A stretch of 64,000 nucleotides of DNA from contig OZ220464.1 of the NCBI GenBank assembly GCA_965115825.1, positions 2,852,001 to 2,916,000 on the forward strand, in the 5' to 3' direction. Below are positions 1-7,847 of this stretch, in pieces. The first letter of the stretch is position 1, and the number at the start of each line of letters is the position of its first letter. The notes below the pieces were generated by a model. It was not told the origin of the DNA. It made no database searches and saw only the letters and a list, made by a program, of their open reading frames with translations. The DNA is from Bin87 sp965115825 (lineage in GTDB: Bacteria > Chloroflexota > Dehalococcoidia > Lucifugimonadales > UBA3495). The translations under genes and the position numbers were made by a program.

Positions 1-168
1 TGATTCGCGGGATAGAGCATACTGAAGGAGATCTGTTAAAGCGCGGGCGTGAAATCGGACCACCGCAGGCCCGAACCGGCGGTAACGCTGCCAAAACGTG
101 GCAACCTCCGCAAAAGGAAAGCACGCCCAACAATCGGGTCAGAAAGACATAGCAGCGTATCTATATGG

Positions 169-240
169 CTATTGGGCAAGTGGCGGTCGGGGGTTTGCGG
201 CGTCGTGGGGCGATATGTTTTCGTCGATCGTGAACCTCAT
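169..240 (-). pseudogene. DUF5615 toxin 5' fragment, truncated
   Basis: A 23-codon frame starts 6 bp after the DUF433 gene upstream on the same strand. It opens with MRFTIDENISP, the typical start of DUF5615 PIN-like toxins (a short beta strand followed by an acidic D-E-N motif). It then hits a TAG stop and the rest of the toxin is not readable. The position matches the antitoxin-then-toxin order of the intact module at 1029-1685. The remainder of bases 1-168 shows no gene I can support. Short fragment, so only moderately sure. Confidence 0.45.
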
Positions 241-246
241 ATCGCG

Positions 247-558
247 TCATCCGTTCCGGAAGATGCTTTTGAGAGTCTCGCTGTTATCGCCTTCTACCAG
301 TGTCCACTTGCCGCTATCAAGGAAGCTGCCTTCAAATTGCCAGGAAGGGTTCCTGCCCGGCAAATTCTCGCTGGCGTAGAGGCAACAGGCGCGTATATCC
401 TCGGCCTTTAGATTGGGATAATGCTCCAGAATATCGGCTTGGCTCCATTTATTAGCCAGCAGGTAGAGGATGAATGCGACGGAAATCCTGGTTCCTTTCA
501 CGCGGGGCTTGCCCAGCAGGATTGGCGGGTCGGATACGATGCGTTCTCGCAAGTCCAT
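247..558 (-). CDS. DUF433 antitoxin-like protein (copy A)
   Basis: A 103-residue DUF433 (COG2442) protein. This family forms a small winged-helix/HTH fold that usually acts as the antitoxin and autorepressor paired with a DUF5615 PIN-like toxin. The sequence shows the family pattern: an N-terminal 'ERIVSDPPILLGKPRVKGTR' block, then a helix pair ending in 'YPNLKAEDIRACCLYA'. It is the most diverged of three copies and has an unrelated C-terminal tail after residue 65. It is followed by a decayed toxin start, so this unit is probably an orphan antitoxin. The leader upstream resembles those of the other two copies. Confidence 0.8.
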   Translation of the reverse strand: MDLRERIVSDPPILLGKPRVKGTRISVAFILYLLANKWSQADILEHYPNLKAEDIRACCLYASENLPGRNPSWQFEGSFLDSGKWTLVEGDNSETLKSIFRNG

Positions 559-640
559 AATGATTGCAGCCTCCGGGGGATGGGGCCGGGTTGTGTCCAG
601 CCGGTCTTTTATCCTAGCATACCGTCAACTGTACTGCGGC
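559..640 (-). repeat. duplicated leader plus SAM-hydrolase gene tail
   Basis: This stretch matches 1686-1775 at a clearly recognisable level: the DUF433 leader with its gggggatgg and ccgggttgtgt blocks, followed by ttttatcctagcataccgtca, which at 1744-1762 is the 3' end of the SAM hydrolase gene. A third, shorter leader copy lies at 985-1027. The toxin-antitoxin unit therefore duplicated together with flanking DNA that included the end of the neighbouring gene. Confidence 0.7.
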
Positions 641-681
641 GGCGTGAGTTCGCTGAGGTTGGTGTCGGCCAGGATGCGCAT
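625..681 (-). pseudogene. DUF5615 toxin 5' fragment (copy B)
   Basis: The first 10 codons, MRILADTNLS, are almost identical to the start of the intact toxin at 1029-1382 (MRILADTNLN). The frame then ends after 18 codons where it joins the duplicated tail of the SAM hydrolase gene. The toxin was thus cut off by the recombination that made the duplication. Spacing to the upstream antitoxin (6 bp) equals that of the intact module. Confidence 0.7.
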
Positions 682-687
682 TGCGCG

Positions 688-984
688 TTATGCCTTTTGG
701 GATTCATGGGGTTCTGCGGCGTCTTGGCGGGCGGGTTTGTCGAATTCGGCCATGAACTTGCACCAATCGACGTTGGTCAGGGGCGCGCCGGTGGCGGCGT
801 AGAGACGGCAGGCTTCGATATCCTCGTGGGTCAATCCGGGCCACCCGTTGAGGATGTCCTCTTCCGTCCAGGCGCCGCCGTTGAGACGTTCCATTACTAA
901 CTCTACGGAGATGCGCATTCCGCGTATGGTTGGCTTGCCGGCCAGGATTTGGGAGTCTTTGGTGATGCGGTCGAGTAATGTCAT
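688..984 (-). CDS. DUF433 antitoxin-like protein (copy B)
   Basis: A 98-residue DUF433 family protein, nearly identical to copy C at 1389-1685; the two differ in only a few residues near positions 11 and 29-33. It carries the family signature 'DSQILAGKPTIRGMRISVE' and the acidic helix 'WPGLTHEDIEACRLYA'. Family members act as antitoxin and operator-binding partner of DUF5615 toxins. Its own downstream toxin is reduced to 18 codons, so it may now only serve as a second source of antitoxin for the intact toxin at 1029-1382. Recent tandem duplication is clear from the nucleotide identity. Confidence 0.85.
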   Translation of the reverse strand: MTLLDRITKDSQILAGKPTIRGMRISVELVMERLNGGAWTEEDILNGWPGLTHEDIEACRLYAATGAPLTNVDWCKFMAEFDKPARQDAAEPHESQKA

Positions 985-1028
985 GATGGTTGTAGGCTCC
1001 TGAGGGATGGCTGGCCGGTTGTGTTAGG

Positions 1029-1382
1029 TTACAGGTTGGGGAGCGGGCGATTGCGGATGTTGATGACCCAGAAGCGGCCGGGCCAGACTATTGGGGCAGC
1101 GAGGTTGTGTACGATTAGCTGTGCTCTCTCCGCTACTGTCACAGATTGCGCGATGCGAAACAGGACTACACCGCAACGGGCTGGCAAGCGGTCATTGAAG
1201 GTTAACTCTCCGAAGTCGGTATCGAAGGTTACGAGTAGGCGGTCTTCACGTACTGCGCGGGCCAGTATGTTGGGGTCTGCCATACGCCGGTCGTCTTCAT
1301 ACATCCAAATAACGTCATGCCCGGCGTTGCGCAGAGCCGCGACTGTGGGTTCGTTGAGGTTTGTATCGGCCAGGATGCGCAT
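1029..1382 (-). CDS. DUF5615 PIN-like toxin
   Basis: A 117-residue DUF5615 (COG4634, PIN-like) protein. The family has a PIN-type nuclease fold with conserved acidic residues and is taken to be the RNase toxin of DUF433/DUF5615 modules. Visible features are the N-terminal MRILADTNL (first acidic residue D6), the middle segment 'MADPNILARAVREDRLLVTFDTDFGEL' region with D-T-D-F-G-E, and a C-terminal strand before 'GRFWVINIRNR'. It begins 6 bp after antitoxin copy C, as expected for a co-transcribed pair. It is the only intact toxin of the three modules here. Confidence 0.85.
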   Translation of the reverse strand: MRILADTNLNEPTVAALRNAGHDVIWMYEDDRRMADPNILARAVREDRLLVTFDTDFGELTFNDRLPARCGVVLFRIAQSVTVAERAQLIVHNLAAPIVWPGRFWVINIRNRPLPNL

Positions 1383-1388
1383 TGCGCG

Positions 1389-1685
1389 TTATGCCTTTTG
1401 GGATTCATGGGGTTCTGCGGCGTCTTGGCGGGCGGGTTTGTCGAATTCGGCCATGAACTTGCACCAATCGACGTTGGTCAGAGGCGCGCCGGTGGCGGCG
1501 TAGAGACGGCAGGCTTCGATATCCTCGTGGGTCAATCCGGGCCACCCGTTGAGGATGTCTTCTTCCGTCCAGGCGCCGCCGTTGAGGAGGCCTACTATCT
1601 GTTCCACGGAGATGCGCATTCCGCGTATGGTTGGTTTGCCGGCCAGGATTTGGGGGTCTTTGGTGATGCGGTCGAGTAAGGTCAT
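1389..1685 (-). CDS. DUF433 antitoxin-like protein (copy C)
   Basis: A 98-residue DUF433 protein placed immediately before the intact DUF5615 toxin; together they form the complete module of this array. It has the same blocks as copy B, 'DPQILAGKPTIRGMRISVE' and 'WPGLTHEDIEACRLYA', and the same C-terminal tail. In this family the protein neutralises the toxin and probably represses the pair through its HTH-like domain. It starts about 60 bp after the end of the SAM hydrolase gene on the same strand, so transcription may partly come from that operon. Confidence 0.85.
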   Translation of the reverse strand: MTLLDRITKDPQILAGKPTIRGMRISVEQIVGLLNGGAWTEEDILNGWPGLTHEDIEACRLYAATGAPLTNVDWCKFMAEFDKPARQDAAEPHESQKA

Positions 1686-1743
1686 GATGGTTGTAGGCTC
1701 TTGGGGGATGGCTGGCCGGGTTGTGTTAGGCCAGTGTTTTATC

Positions 1744-2625
1744 CTAGCATACCGTCAGTTGCACTGTGGCGGCGGCGCCAGTGTTCAGCGCGGCGGCGGC
1801 GCTGCCATCTATCAGGGCGATTTCCAGGCGGTTGTGGCTGCCTATCAGCGCGCGCAATCCGCTGTCGGGCGGGTCTCCGCGAGAGGTAGGGGGCGGACTG
1901 TGGAAGGTTTGGGAGAGGCCGTTGATGGTGTGGCCGGCGACGGCTACGGTTACATTGGGGTCGCCGGGGGATATGCCCATATCGTCCAGGATGTCGGCGG
2001 TTAGGTTGGTTATGAGGTTGCCGAAAGCGTCGGCGTAGATGACGCTGCCGCGCAGGACGTTGCCATCAGGCCGAGGCGTGGGCAGGGGCAAGGCGGTAAT
2101 GGCGGATATGGGTTTGCCAATCCGGCTGGGCGTTGCGCCGAGGGACAGATGGGCGGAGACCGGGGCGAATACGTCGCGCCCGTGAAAGGTGGAACTGACC
2201 GGGCGCCGCCAGTAGTCGGGGTTGGTCAGTCGCCAGGCTCGGCAGGATGTGGGCACGCGGGCGGTGGCGGGAGCGTCGGCGTCGCCAAAGGCGGATTGGC
2301 AGCGGCGGCAGACGAGGGTAAGCAGGCCGTTGTCGGGAGCGAGGAAGCGGGCGTCGGGGGTTTCCAGCAGGATGGCGGCGCGCTGGGTGCCGACGCCGGG
2401 GTCAACGACGGCGACGAATATGCTGCCGGGCGGGAAGTAGGGCGAGGCGTCGGCGAGGACGGCGGCACCGTGGGCGATGTTCTGGGGGCTGATGCCGTGG
2501 GTGAGGTCGATGACGCTGGCGGCAGGATTGATGGAGGATATGACGCCGCGCATCATGCCGACGTAAGCGTCGGAGAGGCCGAAGTCGGTGAGCAGGACAA
2601 TGGGAGGCGCGGTCGTGCCGGCCAT
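1744..2625 (-). CDS. SAM hydrolase / SAM hydroxide adenosyltransferase (DUF62)
   Basis: A 293-residue member of the DUF62/COG1912 family. It converts S-adenosylmethionine and water (hydroxide) to adenosine and methionine, and is related to the SAM-dependent fluorinase and chlorinase. The N-terminal motif 'IVLLTDFGLSDAYVGMMRGV' holds the conserved Asp that binds the ribose. The 'FVAVVDPGVGT' and 'FLAPDNGLLT' segments are also typical, and the C-terminal barrel domain contains 'GSVIYADAFGNLITN'. Length is normal for the family. It follows secG by 7 bp on the same strand and may be co-transcribed with it. Its last ~20 bp have been copied to 612-631. Confidence 0.93.
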   Translation of the reverse strand: MAGTTAPPIVLLTDFGLSDAYVGMMRGVISSINPAASVIDLTHGISPQNIAHGAAVLADASPYFPPGSIFVAVVDPGVGTQRAAILLETPDARFLAPDNGLLTLVCRRCQSAFGDADAPATARVPTSCRAWRLTNPDYWRRPVSSTFHGRDVFAPVSAHLSLGATPSRIGKPISAITALPLPTPRPDGNVLRGSVIYADAFGNLITNLTADILDDMGISPGDPNVTVAVAGHTINGLSQTFHSPPPTSRGDPPDSGLRALIGSHNRLEIALIDGSAAAALNTGAAATVQLTVC

Positions 2626-2632
2626 GGGGTGG

Positions 2633-2848
2633 TCAGCCGGAGAAGCGCGCGCTGAGGGTAGAGACTACGAGGAAGACGACAATGAGCGCGATGGTGAGCT
2701 GGAACATGGTGCGTTCGAGGCCGCGACGGGTGCGGACGGTGTTCTGCGCGCTGCCGAACATACCGCTGCCGGCCTCTCGCACCTGGGACAGAATGATGAG
2801 CACCAGGATGATGGAAGCGATAATTTGGGCGACGTTGAGCAATGTCAT
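2633..2848 (-). CDS. secG: preprotein translocase subunit SecG
   Basis: A 71-residue SecG, the small accessory subunit of the SecYEG protein-conducting channel in the cytoplasmic membrane. Two hydrophobic segments are visible, residues about 3-22 (VAQIIASIILVLIILSQ) and about 49-66. Between them lies the conserved cytoplasmic loop with G-S-G-M-F-G-S and a basic stretch 'TRRGLERT'. Size and topology fit the family. It lies between gatB and the SAM hydrolase gene on the same strand, with 33 bp from gatB and 7 bp to the next gene, consistent with one transcript. Confidence 0.92.
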   Translation of the reverse strand: MTLLNVAQIIASIILVLIILSQVREAGSGMFGSAQNTVRTRRGLERTMFQLTIALIVVFLVVSTLSARFSG

Positions 2849-2881
2849 GTGAAGTTTTACCTCAATGTAGATTGTACCACG

Positions 2882-4372
2882 CTAACGCTGCTGGGCCGCC
2901 AGCCCTTCCTGAACCATACGCAGGGCAATTTCGGGTTGGGCCTGGCCTTTGGTAATGCGCATCACCTGGCCCATGAGGAAGCGGGCGGCGTTTTCCCTGC
3001 CGGCGAGGTAGTCGGCGACGGCTTTGGGGTTGGCGGCGATGGCCTCGGCGACGGCGGACTGAATGGCGTCGGCGTCGCTGATTTGGGCGAGGCCTTTTTC
3101 GGATACGACAGCTGCCGCGCTGCCGCCGGTGGCGTACATTTCTTCCAGCACGGTTTTGGCCAGGGAGGTGGACAGGGCGCCGTTGGCGACGAGAGCGAGG
3201 AGTTCGGCCAATCGCGCCGGCGGAACCGGAGCATCGGAGATGTCCCGGCGCTCCTGATTGAGCAGGCGGGAGAGGTCGCCCTGCATCCAGTTGGCTACTT
3301 CTTTGGCGGCGGCGGGTTCGCGGGCGAGGTTGTAGGATGAGAGGGCAGCCTCGAAGTAGTCGGCCGTAGCGCGGAAGGCGGTGAGCTGGCCGGCGTCGTA
3401 GTCGGAGAGGGCATAGTCGGATTGGAAGCGCGCTTTGCGTTGGGGGGCCAGCTCCGGGAGGGCGGCCTGCAACTGGGATACCCACTCGCGCCCGATGTTG
3501 AGGGGAGGCAGGTCAGGCTCCGGGAAGTAGCGGTAATCGTGAGCGTACTCTTTGCTGCGCTGGGAAACGGTAACGGCGCGCTCCTGAACCCAGCCGCGGG
3601 TTTCCTGCGCGACCTGACCGCCGTCTGCGACGATGCGACGCTGGCGCTGGACTTCGTACTCCAATGCCTGAAAGACGGAATGGAAGCTGTTCATGTTTTT
3701 GATTTCGGTACGGGCGCCGAGAACGTCGCTGCCCGTGGGTCGGATGCTGACGTTGGCGTCGCAGCGGAAGTTGCCGTCCTGCATATTGGCGGTGGAGACG
3801 CCAAGGTACTGCACCAGGGAGTGGAGCGATACCAGATACTGGCGGGCTTCTTCGGGGGAACGGAGGTCGGGCCGGCTGACGACTTCCATGAGGGGTACGC
3901 CGGAGCGGTTGACGTCAACCAGGGAATAGCCGTCTCCCGAATTGTGGGAGCTCGGCGGAAAGTGCTGCATTTTGGCAACGTCTTCTTCGAGATGGACGCG
4001 CTCGACGCCGATGCGTTGTCGGCAGCGTCCGAGGTTGGGGTCGCCGGGGATTTCCAAGCAGCCGTCCAATGCCAGGGGGAGGTCGTATTGGGAAATCTGG
4101 TAGCCCTTCATCAGGTCGGGGTAGGGGTAGTTTTTGCGGTCGAACTTGGTGAACTCGGGGATGCGGCAATGCAGGGCGAGGCCGGTCATAATGGTGTACT
4201 CGATGGCGCGGCGGTTGATGACGGGCAGGGCGCCGGGGAGGCCGAGGCAGACTGGGCAGGCGCGGGTGTTGGGTTCGGCGGCCTGATAGTCGGCGGGACA
4301 GGCGCAGAACATCTTGCTGCGGGTATCCAGCTGGACGTGGACTTCCAGACCGATGACGGTTTCGTACTGCAT
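2882..4372 (-). CDS. gatB: Asp-tRNA(Asn)/Glu-tRNA(Gln) amidotransferase subunit B
   Basis: GatB, the tRNA-binding and kinase subunit of the GatCAB amidotransferase, which converts mischarged Glu-tRNA(Gln) or Asp-tRNA(Asn) to the correct aminoacyl-tRNA. The N-terminus 'MQYETVIGLEVHVQLDTRSKMF' block, the cysteines of 'FCACPADY' and 'NTRACPVCLGLPG' (zinc site), 'KNYPYPDLMKGYQISQYD' and the C-terminal YqeY-like helical domain are all present. I place the start at 4372 (496 residues); an in-frame ATG at 4396 would add 8 residues. The longer frame up to 4699 is not conserved-looking. gatA and gatC are not in this window. Confidence 0.95.
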   Translation of the reverse strand: MQYETVIGLEVHVQLDTRSKMFCACPADYQAAEPNTRACPVCLGLPGALPVINRRAIEYTIMTGLALHCRIPEFTKFDRKNYPYPDLMKGYQISQYDLPLALDGCLEIPGDPNLGRCRQRIGVERVHLEEDVAKMQHFPPSSHNSGDGYSLVDVNRSGVPLMEVVSRPDLRSPEEARQYLVSLHSLVQYLGVSTANMQDGNFRCDANVSIRPTGSDVLGARTEIKNMNSFHSVFQALEYEVQRQRRIVADGGQVAQETRGWVQERAVTVSQRSKEYAHDYRYFPEPDLPPLNIGREWVSQLQAALPELAPQRKARFQSDYALSDYDAGQLTAFRATADYFEAALSSYNLAREPAAAKEVANWMQGDLSRLLNQERRDISDAPVPPARLAELLALVANGALSTSLAKTVLEEMYATGGSAAAVVSEKGLAQISDADAIQSAVAEAIAANPKAVADYLAGRENAARFLMGQVMRITKGQAQPEIALRMVQEGLAAQQR

Positions 4373-4417
4373 GGCGGGCGGTTTCCCGGTGGGCATCAGG
4401 TTCGGGCGTTGGCGGTA

Positions 4418-4423
4418 ATTATA
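4418..4423 (-). promoter_or_regulatory. candidate -10 box for gatB
   Basis: TATAAT on the minus strand ends 21 bp before the alternative gatB ATG at 4396 and 45 bp before the preferred start at 4372. No good -35 hexamer is seen 17 bp upstream, so this is a weak call. Confidence 0.35.
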
Positions 4424-4519
4424 GCAAAGGCGGGGGCGCTGATAGACGGCGCGGCGTGTGATAGATGCGATAGGATCGTGGTGAGATGGGATCATAAGGC
4501 AGAAGGGAAGGAGGGCGAC

Positions 4520-4684
4520 ATGGAACTGTTTGAGCCAGTCCTTGGCATGACTATGATAGCGGTCGGGCTGATAGTGCTGATGGGCGGCGTGGGCTTGCTG
4601 TTCTACTTGATTTGGACGAACGGCAAAAAGACCGCACGAGTTGGGTCGGCTGTTGAGCCGCTTGTTGATGGGGAGCAACTGTGA
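4520..4684 (+). CDS. small single-pass membrane protein
   Basis: A 54-residue protein preceded by an excellent ribosome binding site (aaggagg, 6 bp before ATG). One hydrophobic segment, residues about 9-32, has small residues (MIAVGLIVLMGGVGLLFYLI) and is followed by a basic 'TNGKKTAR', suggesting the N-terminus outside and C-terminus inside. It overlaps the next small gene by 4 bp. It is divergent from gatB and convergent with acsA. I do not recognise a family. The strong start signal and translational coupling argue that it is real. Confidence 0.6.
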   Translation: MELFEPVLGMTMIAVGLIVLMGGVGLLFYLIWTNGKKTARVGSAVEPLVDGEQL

Positions 4685-4830
4685 GAATCGCGCTACCAAT
4701 CATAGGCGTCTTGTTTGTCCTGTTCAGCCTGATCTCCTTGGGCGGTGGCGTTCCGGTGTGGATGGCTCCGGTTCCGGCGGAGGATATGACGTCGGAGCGG
4801 CAAAGTCTCTTTAAACTGCGGACTGGATGA
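4681..4830 (+). CDS. tiny membrane or secreted peptide, coupled to upstream gene
   Basis: A 49-residue frame with a GTG start that overlaps the stop of the preceding small gene (GTGA), a common sign of translational coupling. Residues 3-20 are hydrophobic (IALPIIGVLFVLFSLISL), followed by a glycine-rich stretch and a polar tail ending 'QSLFKLRTG'. It could be a single-pass membrane peptide or carry an uncleaved signal. No family is recognised. The region after it, to 4935, shows no gene. Confidence 0.45.
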   Translation: MRIALPIIGVLFVLFSLISLGGGVPVWMAPVPAEDMTSERQSLFKLRTG

Positions 4831-4935
4831 TTAAAGCGTCGGCAGGAGGGGTTCTGGGGTTCGCCATGTCGCGGCTGGCGGTTAGAAAGGCGCAGACCTG
4901 ACGTACATTTATAGAGCAGAGGGGATCTTATAAGG

Positions 4936-4961
4936 GGGCGAGGGTGTATGCACCCTCGCCC
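4936..4961. terminator. bidirectional hairpin between convergent genes
   Basis: An 11-bp perfect stem (gggcgagggtg / caccctcgccc) with a 4-nt loop lies between the small membrane genes (plus) and acsA (minus), 12 bp after the acsA stop. It is well placed to end transcription in both directions. T-runs are poor. Confidence 0.65.
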
Positions 4962-4972
4962 GTTTGCAACGA

Positions 4973-6928
4973 CTATTCTTCGTCGTCGTATTGGGATTTG
5001 AGCATTTCTACTACTGCGGGGTCGGCGAGGGTGGTAGTGTCGCCCAGGGCGCGGCCTTCGGCGACATCGCGGAGCAGACGGCGCATTATCTTGCCGCTGC
5101 GGGTCTTGGGGAGTTCGGCGGCGAAGTAGATGTCGTCGGGGCGGGCCATGGGGCCGATTTTGCCGGCGACGTGCTGCTTCAACTCGCCGATTATCTCGTC
5201 GGAGCCGGCGACTCGGTCTTTCAGGGTGACGAAAGCGACGATGGCCTGGCCTTTTACTTCGTGGCTGCGGCCAATGCAGGCGGCTTCGGCGACTTTGCTG
5301 TTGTCGACCAGGGCGGACTCGACTTCCATGGTGCTGATGCGGTGTGCCGACACGTTGATGACGTCGTCAACTCGGCCCAGCAGCCAGAAGTAGGATTCCT
5401 CGTCCAGTTTGGCGCCGTCGCCGGTGAAGTAGATGCAGGCGTAGTTGGACCAATACTGCGCCTTGAAGCGTTCCGGGTCGCCGTAGATGCCGCGGAGCAT
5501 ACTGGGCCAGGGCTGGCGGATGACGAGATAGCCGCCTCCGCCGGGGCCGACTTCATTGCCTTGTTCGTCCAGGATGGCGGCGTCGATGCCGGGGAAAGGT
5601 TGGGTGGCGGAACCGGGTTTGAGGGTAGTAATGCCGGGCAAGGGGGTAATCAGCACGGAGCCGGTTTCAGTCTGCCACCAGGTGTCCACTACCGGGCAGC
5701 GTCCGCCGCCGATGTGCTGCCAATACCAGACCCAGGCCTCCGGGTTGATGGGTTCGCCCACGGTGCCGAGCAGCCGCAGCGATGACAGGTCGCGCCGGTT
5801 GGGGTACTCTTCGCCCCAGCGCATAAAGGTGCGGATGGCGGTGGGAGCGGTGTAGCAGATGGTGCAGCCGTACTTCTCCACGATGGCCCAGAAGCGGTCA
5901 CGGTCGGGCCAGTCGGGGGAGCCTTCATACATTACGGAGGTTGCGCCGTTGGCCAGGGGGCCATAGACGATATAGCTGTGGCCGGTGACCCAGCCGATGT
6001 CGGCGGTGCACCAGTACACATCGTCCTCTTTGAGGTCGAAAATCCATTTGCTGGTGGCATAGGCGCCGGTGAGGTAGCCGCCGGTGGTGTGGACGATGCC
6101 TTTGGGTTTGCCGGTGGTGCCGCTGGTGTACAGCATAAAGAGCATATCCTCGCTGTCCATTGGCTCCGGCGGGCAGGTGAGGGGCTGGTCGGCAACGAGG
6201 TCGTGCCACCAGACATCGCGGTCTTCCTGCATCATGTCGTCGGCGTGAGCGGTGCGACGGACGACGACGACTTTCTCCACGGGAGTGTCGCCGGCGACGG
6301 AGGCGTCGGCGTTCTGCTTGAGCGGGATGATGTTGCCGCGACGCCAACCGCCATCGGCGGTAATCATCACTTTGGACTGGGAGTCTTCAATGCGGTCGCG
6401 GAGGGATTCGGCGCTGAAGCCGCCGAAAACGATGCTGTGGGGCGCGCCAATACGGGCGCAGGCCAGCATGGCGATGGGCAGCTCCGGCACCATGGGCAGG
6501 TAGATGGTAACGCGGTCGCCCTTTTGGACGCCCAGGCTCTTCAAGCCGTTAGCGAATTTGCAGACTTCACGGTACAAATCGCGGTAAGTATAGACCTGCC
6601 AGTCTCCCGGCTCGCCTTCCCAGACGATAGCGGCTTTATTCTTGCGAGGGCCGTTGAGATGGCGGTCGATGCAGTTGTAAGAGACGTTGAGCCGGCCGCC
6701 GATGAACCATTTGGCAAAGGGCGCGTCGGACCAGTCCAGTACTGTGTCCCAGGGCCGGAACCAGTCCAATTCGCCGGCGAAACGGGCCCAGAAGGCTTGC
6801 GGGTCGCGGCGGGCCTCTTCGTACACGGCGGGGTCGGAGATGTTGGCGTTGGCGGCGAAGTCGGCCGGCGGCGGATAGGCGCGGTCTTCCTGGAGCAGGG
6901 CCTCGAAAGCGCCGGTGTTTTGAGTCAT
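4973..6928 (-). CDS. acsA: acetyl-CoA synthetase
   Basis: A 651-residue AMP-forming acetate-CoA ligase. It activates acetate with ATP to acetyl-AMP and transfers the acetyl group to CoA in the cytoplasm. Visible motifs include the N-terminal ACS domain around 'FWARFAGELDWFRPWD', the P-loop-like 'MLYTSGTTGKPKGIVHTTGG' region, 'DTWWQTETGSVL', 'YFTGDGAKLDEESYFWLLGR' and the C-terminal 'PKTRSGKIMRRLLR' with the lysine that is acetylated for regulation in many bacteria. The start at 6928 has GGAGG 9 bp upstream; the frame could extend 19 codons further but without support. Divergent from the Uma2 gene. Confidence 0.97.
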   Translation of the reverse strand: MTQNTGAFEALLQEDRAYPPPADFAANANISDPAVYEEARRDPQAFWARFAGELDWFRPWDTVLDWSDAPFAKWFIGGRLNVSYNCIDRHLNGPRKNKAAIVWEGEPGDWQVYTYRDLYREVCKFANGLKSLGVQKGDRVTIYLPMVPELPIAMLACARIGAPHSIVFGGFSAESLRDRIEDSQSKVMITADGGWRRGNIIPLKQNADASVAGDTPVEKVVVVRRTAHADDMMQEDRDVWWHDLVADQPLTCPPEPMDSEDMLFMLYTSGTTGKPKGIVHTTGGYLTGAYATSKWIFDLKEDDVYWCTADIGWVTGHSYIVYGPLANGATSVMYEGSPDWPDRDRFWAIVEKYGCTICYTAPTAIRTFMRWGEEYPNRRDLSSLRLLGTVGEPINPEAWVWYWQHIGGGRCPVVDTWWQTETGSVLITPLPGITTLKPGSATQPFPGIDAAILDEQGNEVGPGGGGYLVIRQPWPSMLRGIYGDPERFKAQYWSNYACIYFTGDGAKLDEESYFWLLGRVDDVINVSAHRISTMEVESALVDNSKVAEAACIGRSHEVKGQAIVAFVTLKDRVAGSDEIIGELKQHVAGKIGPMARPDDIYFAAELPKTRSGKIMRRLLRDVAEGRALGDTTTLADPAVVEMLKSQYDDEE

Positions 6929-7071
6929 GGCGAAGAACCTCCGGGGCGGCTGATGCCGCCGGGTATCACGGGCAGATATTAGCATATCGCTGCCGGATAT
7001 GGCGGGAGTGATAGAATCGGCGCACCGGCGCCATCATCGCGCCGGGCGCGCAGAATGCGGAGGCAGCTCTG

Positions 7072-7773
7072 ATGACTACGACAACGCTGACGATGACCGG
7101 GATGCCGCCGGCGCGGCGGTTCACCCCGGAGGAGTGCGCCGTTATGGTACGGGCCGGCATCATCGCCCCGGGCGAGGAGGATTACGCGCTGGCCGGGCGC
7201 CGTCGTTTTACGGTGGACGAGTACATGGCTATGGGAGCGGCCGGGATCCTGCATAAGGACGACCGGGTTGAATTGATAGACGGAGCGATAGTCATTATGC
7301 CGCCAATCGGCGACCGCCACGTGGGCGGCACAGACTGGATTAATACGCTGTTCGTCCCCCAGCTGTTGGGTCGGGCGACGGTGCAATTGGGCGGGCCTGT
7401 CTATCTGGGCGACCGCAGCGCGCCCCAGCCGGATGTTGTTCTCAAGAGGTGGAATCCGCCCGGTTCCGGCGCGACCGGACGCGCGACGCCGGATGATGTG
7501 TACTTGGTCATAGAGTTCGCCGACAGTTCACTGACCTTTGACCAGGGCGCAAAGTTGGAACGCTACGCTGCCGCCGGCATTCCGGAGGTGTGGGTTGCCA
7601 ACCTGCGCGCGCGGGAAGTGACGACCTACGCAGAGCCGACGGGTTCGGAGTACGTCGCCATCCGCATCTACCGGGCCGGCGAAAGCGTCAGCCCGCGGGC
7701 GTTTCCGGACGTGGCGCTGGCAGTTACGGATTTCATGCCGCCGGCTGACGCACAAAGCGATGAACCACTTTAG
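7072..7773 (+). CDS. Uma2 family (DUF820) putative endonuclease
   Basis: A 233-residue Uma2/DUF820 protein (COG4636), a PD-(D/E)XK nuclease-fold family greatly expanded in Cyanobacteria and Chloroflexota; cellular role unknown. The core is visible: 'RFTVDEYMAMGAAGIL' and 'DRVELIDGAIVIMPP' at the start of the domain, then 'QPDVVLKRW' (acidic residue), 'VYLVIEFADSSL' (E) and 'KLERYAAAGIPEVWVANL' (K). About 35 extra N-terminal residues precede the domain. It is monocistronic and divergent from acsA. Confidence 0.9.
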   Translation: MTTTTLTMTGMPPARRFTPEECAVMVRAGIIAPGEEDYALAGRRRFTVDEYMAMGAAGILHKDDRVELIDGAIVIMPPIGDRHVGGTDWINTLFVPQLLGRATVQLGGPVYLGDRSAPQPDVVLKRWNPPGSGATGRATPDDVYLVIEFADSSLTFDQGAKLERYAAAGIPEVWVANLRAREVTTYAEPTGSEYVAIRIYRAGESVSPRAFPDVALAVTDFMPPADAQSDEPL

Positions 7774-7847
7774 GATTGGCCGACGGCAGTGAACGCCGGG
7801 GAGCATAAACAGGGCCGAATATAGTCACGCCGTTCTGCTGCGTCCGG

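Noticed and set aside
2888..4684. Long plus-strand frames opposite gatB and other long genes
   Set aside because: They mirror the real genes on the other strand, a common effect in GC-rich DNA, and show no domain patterns.
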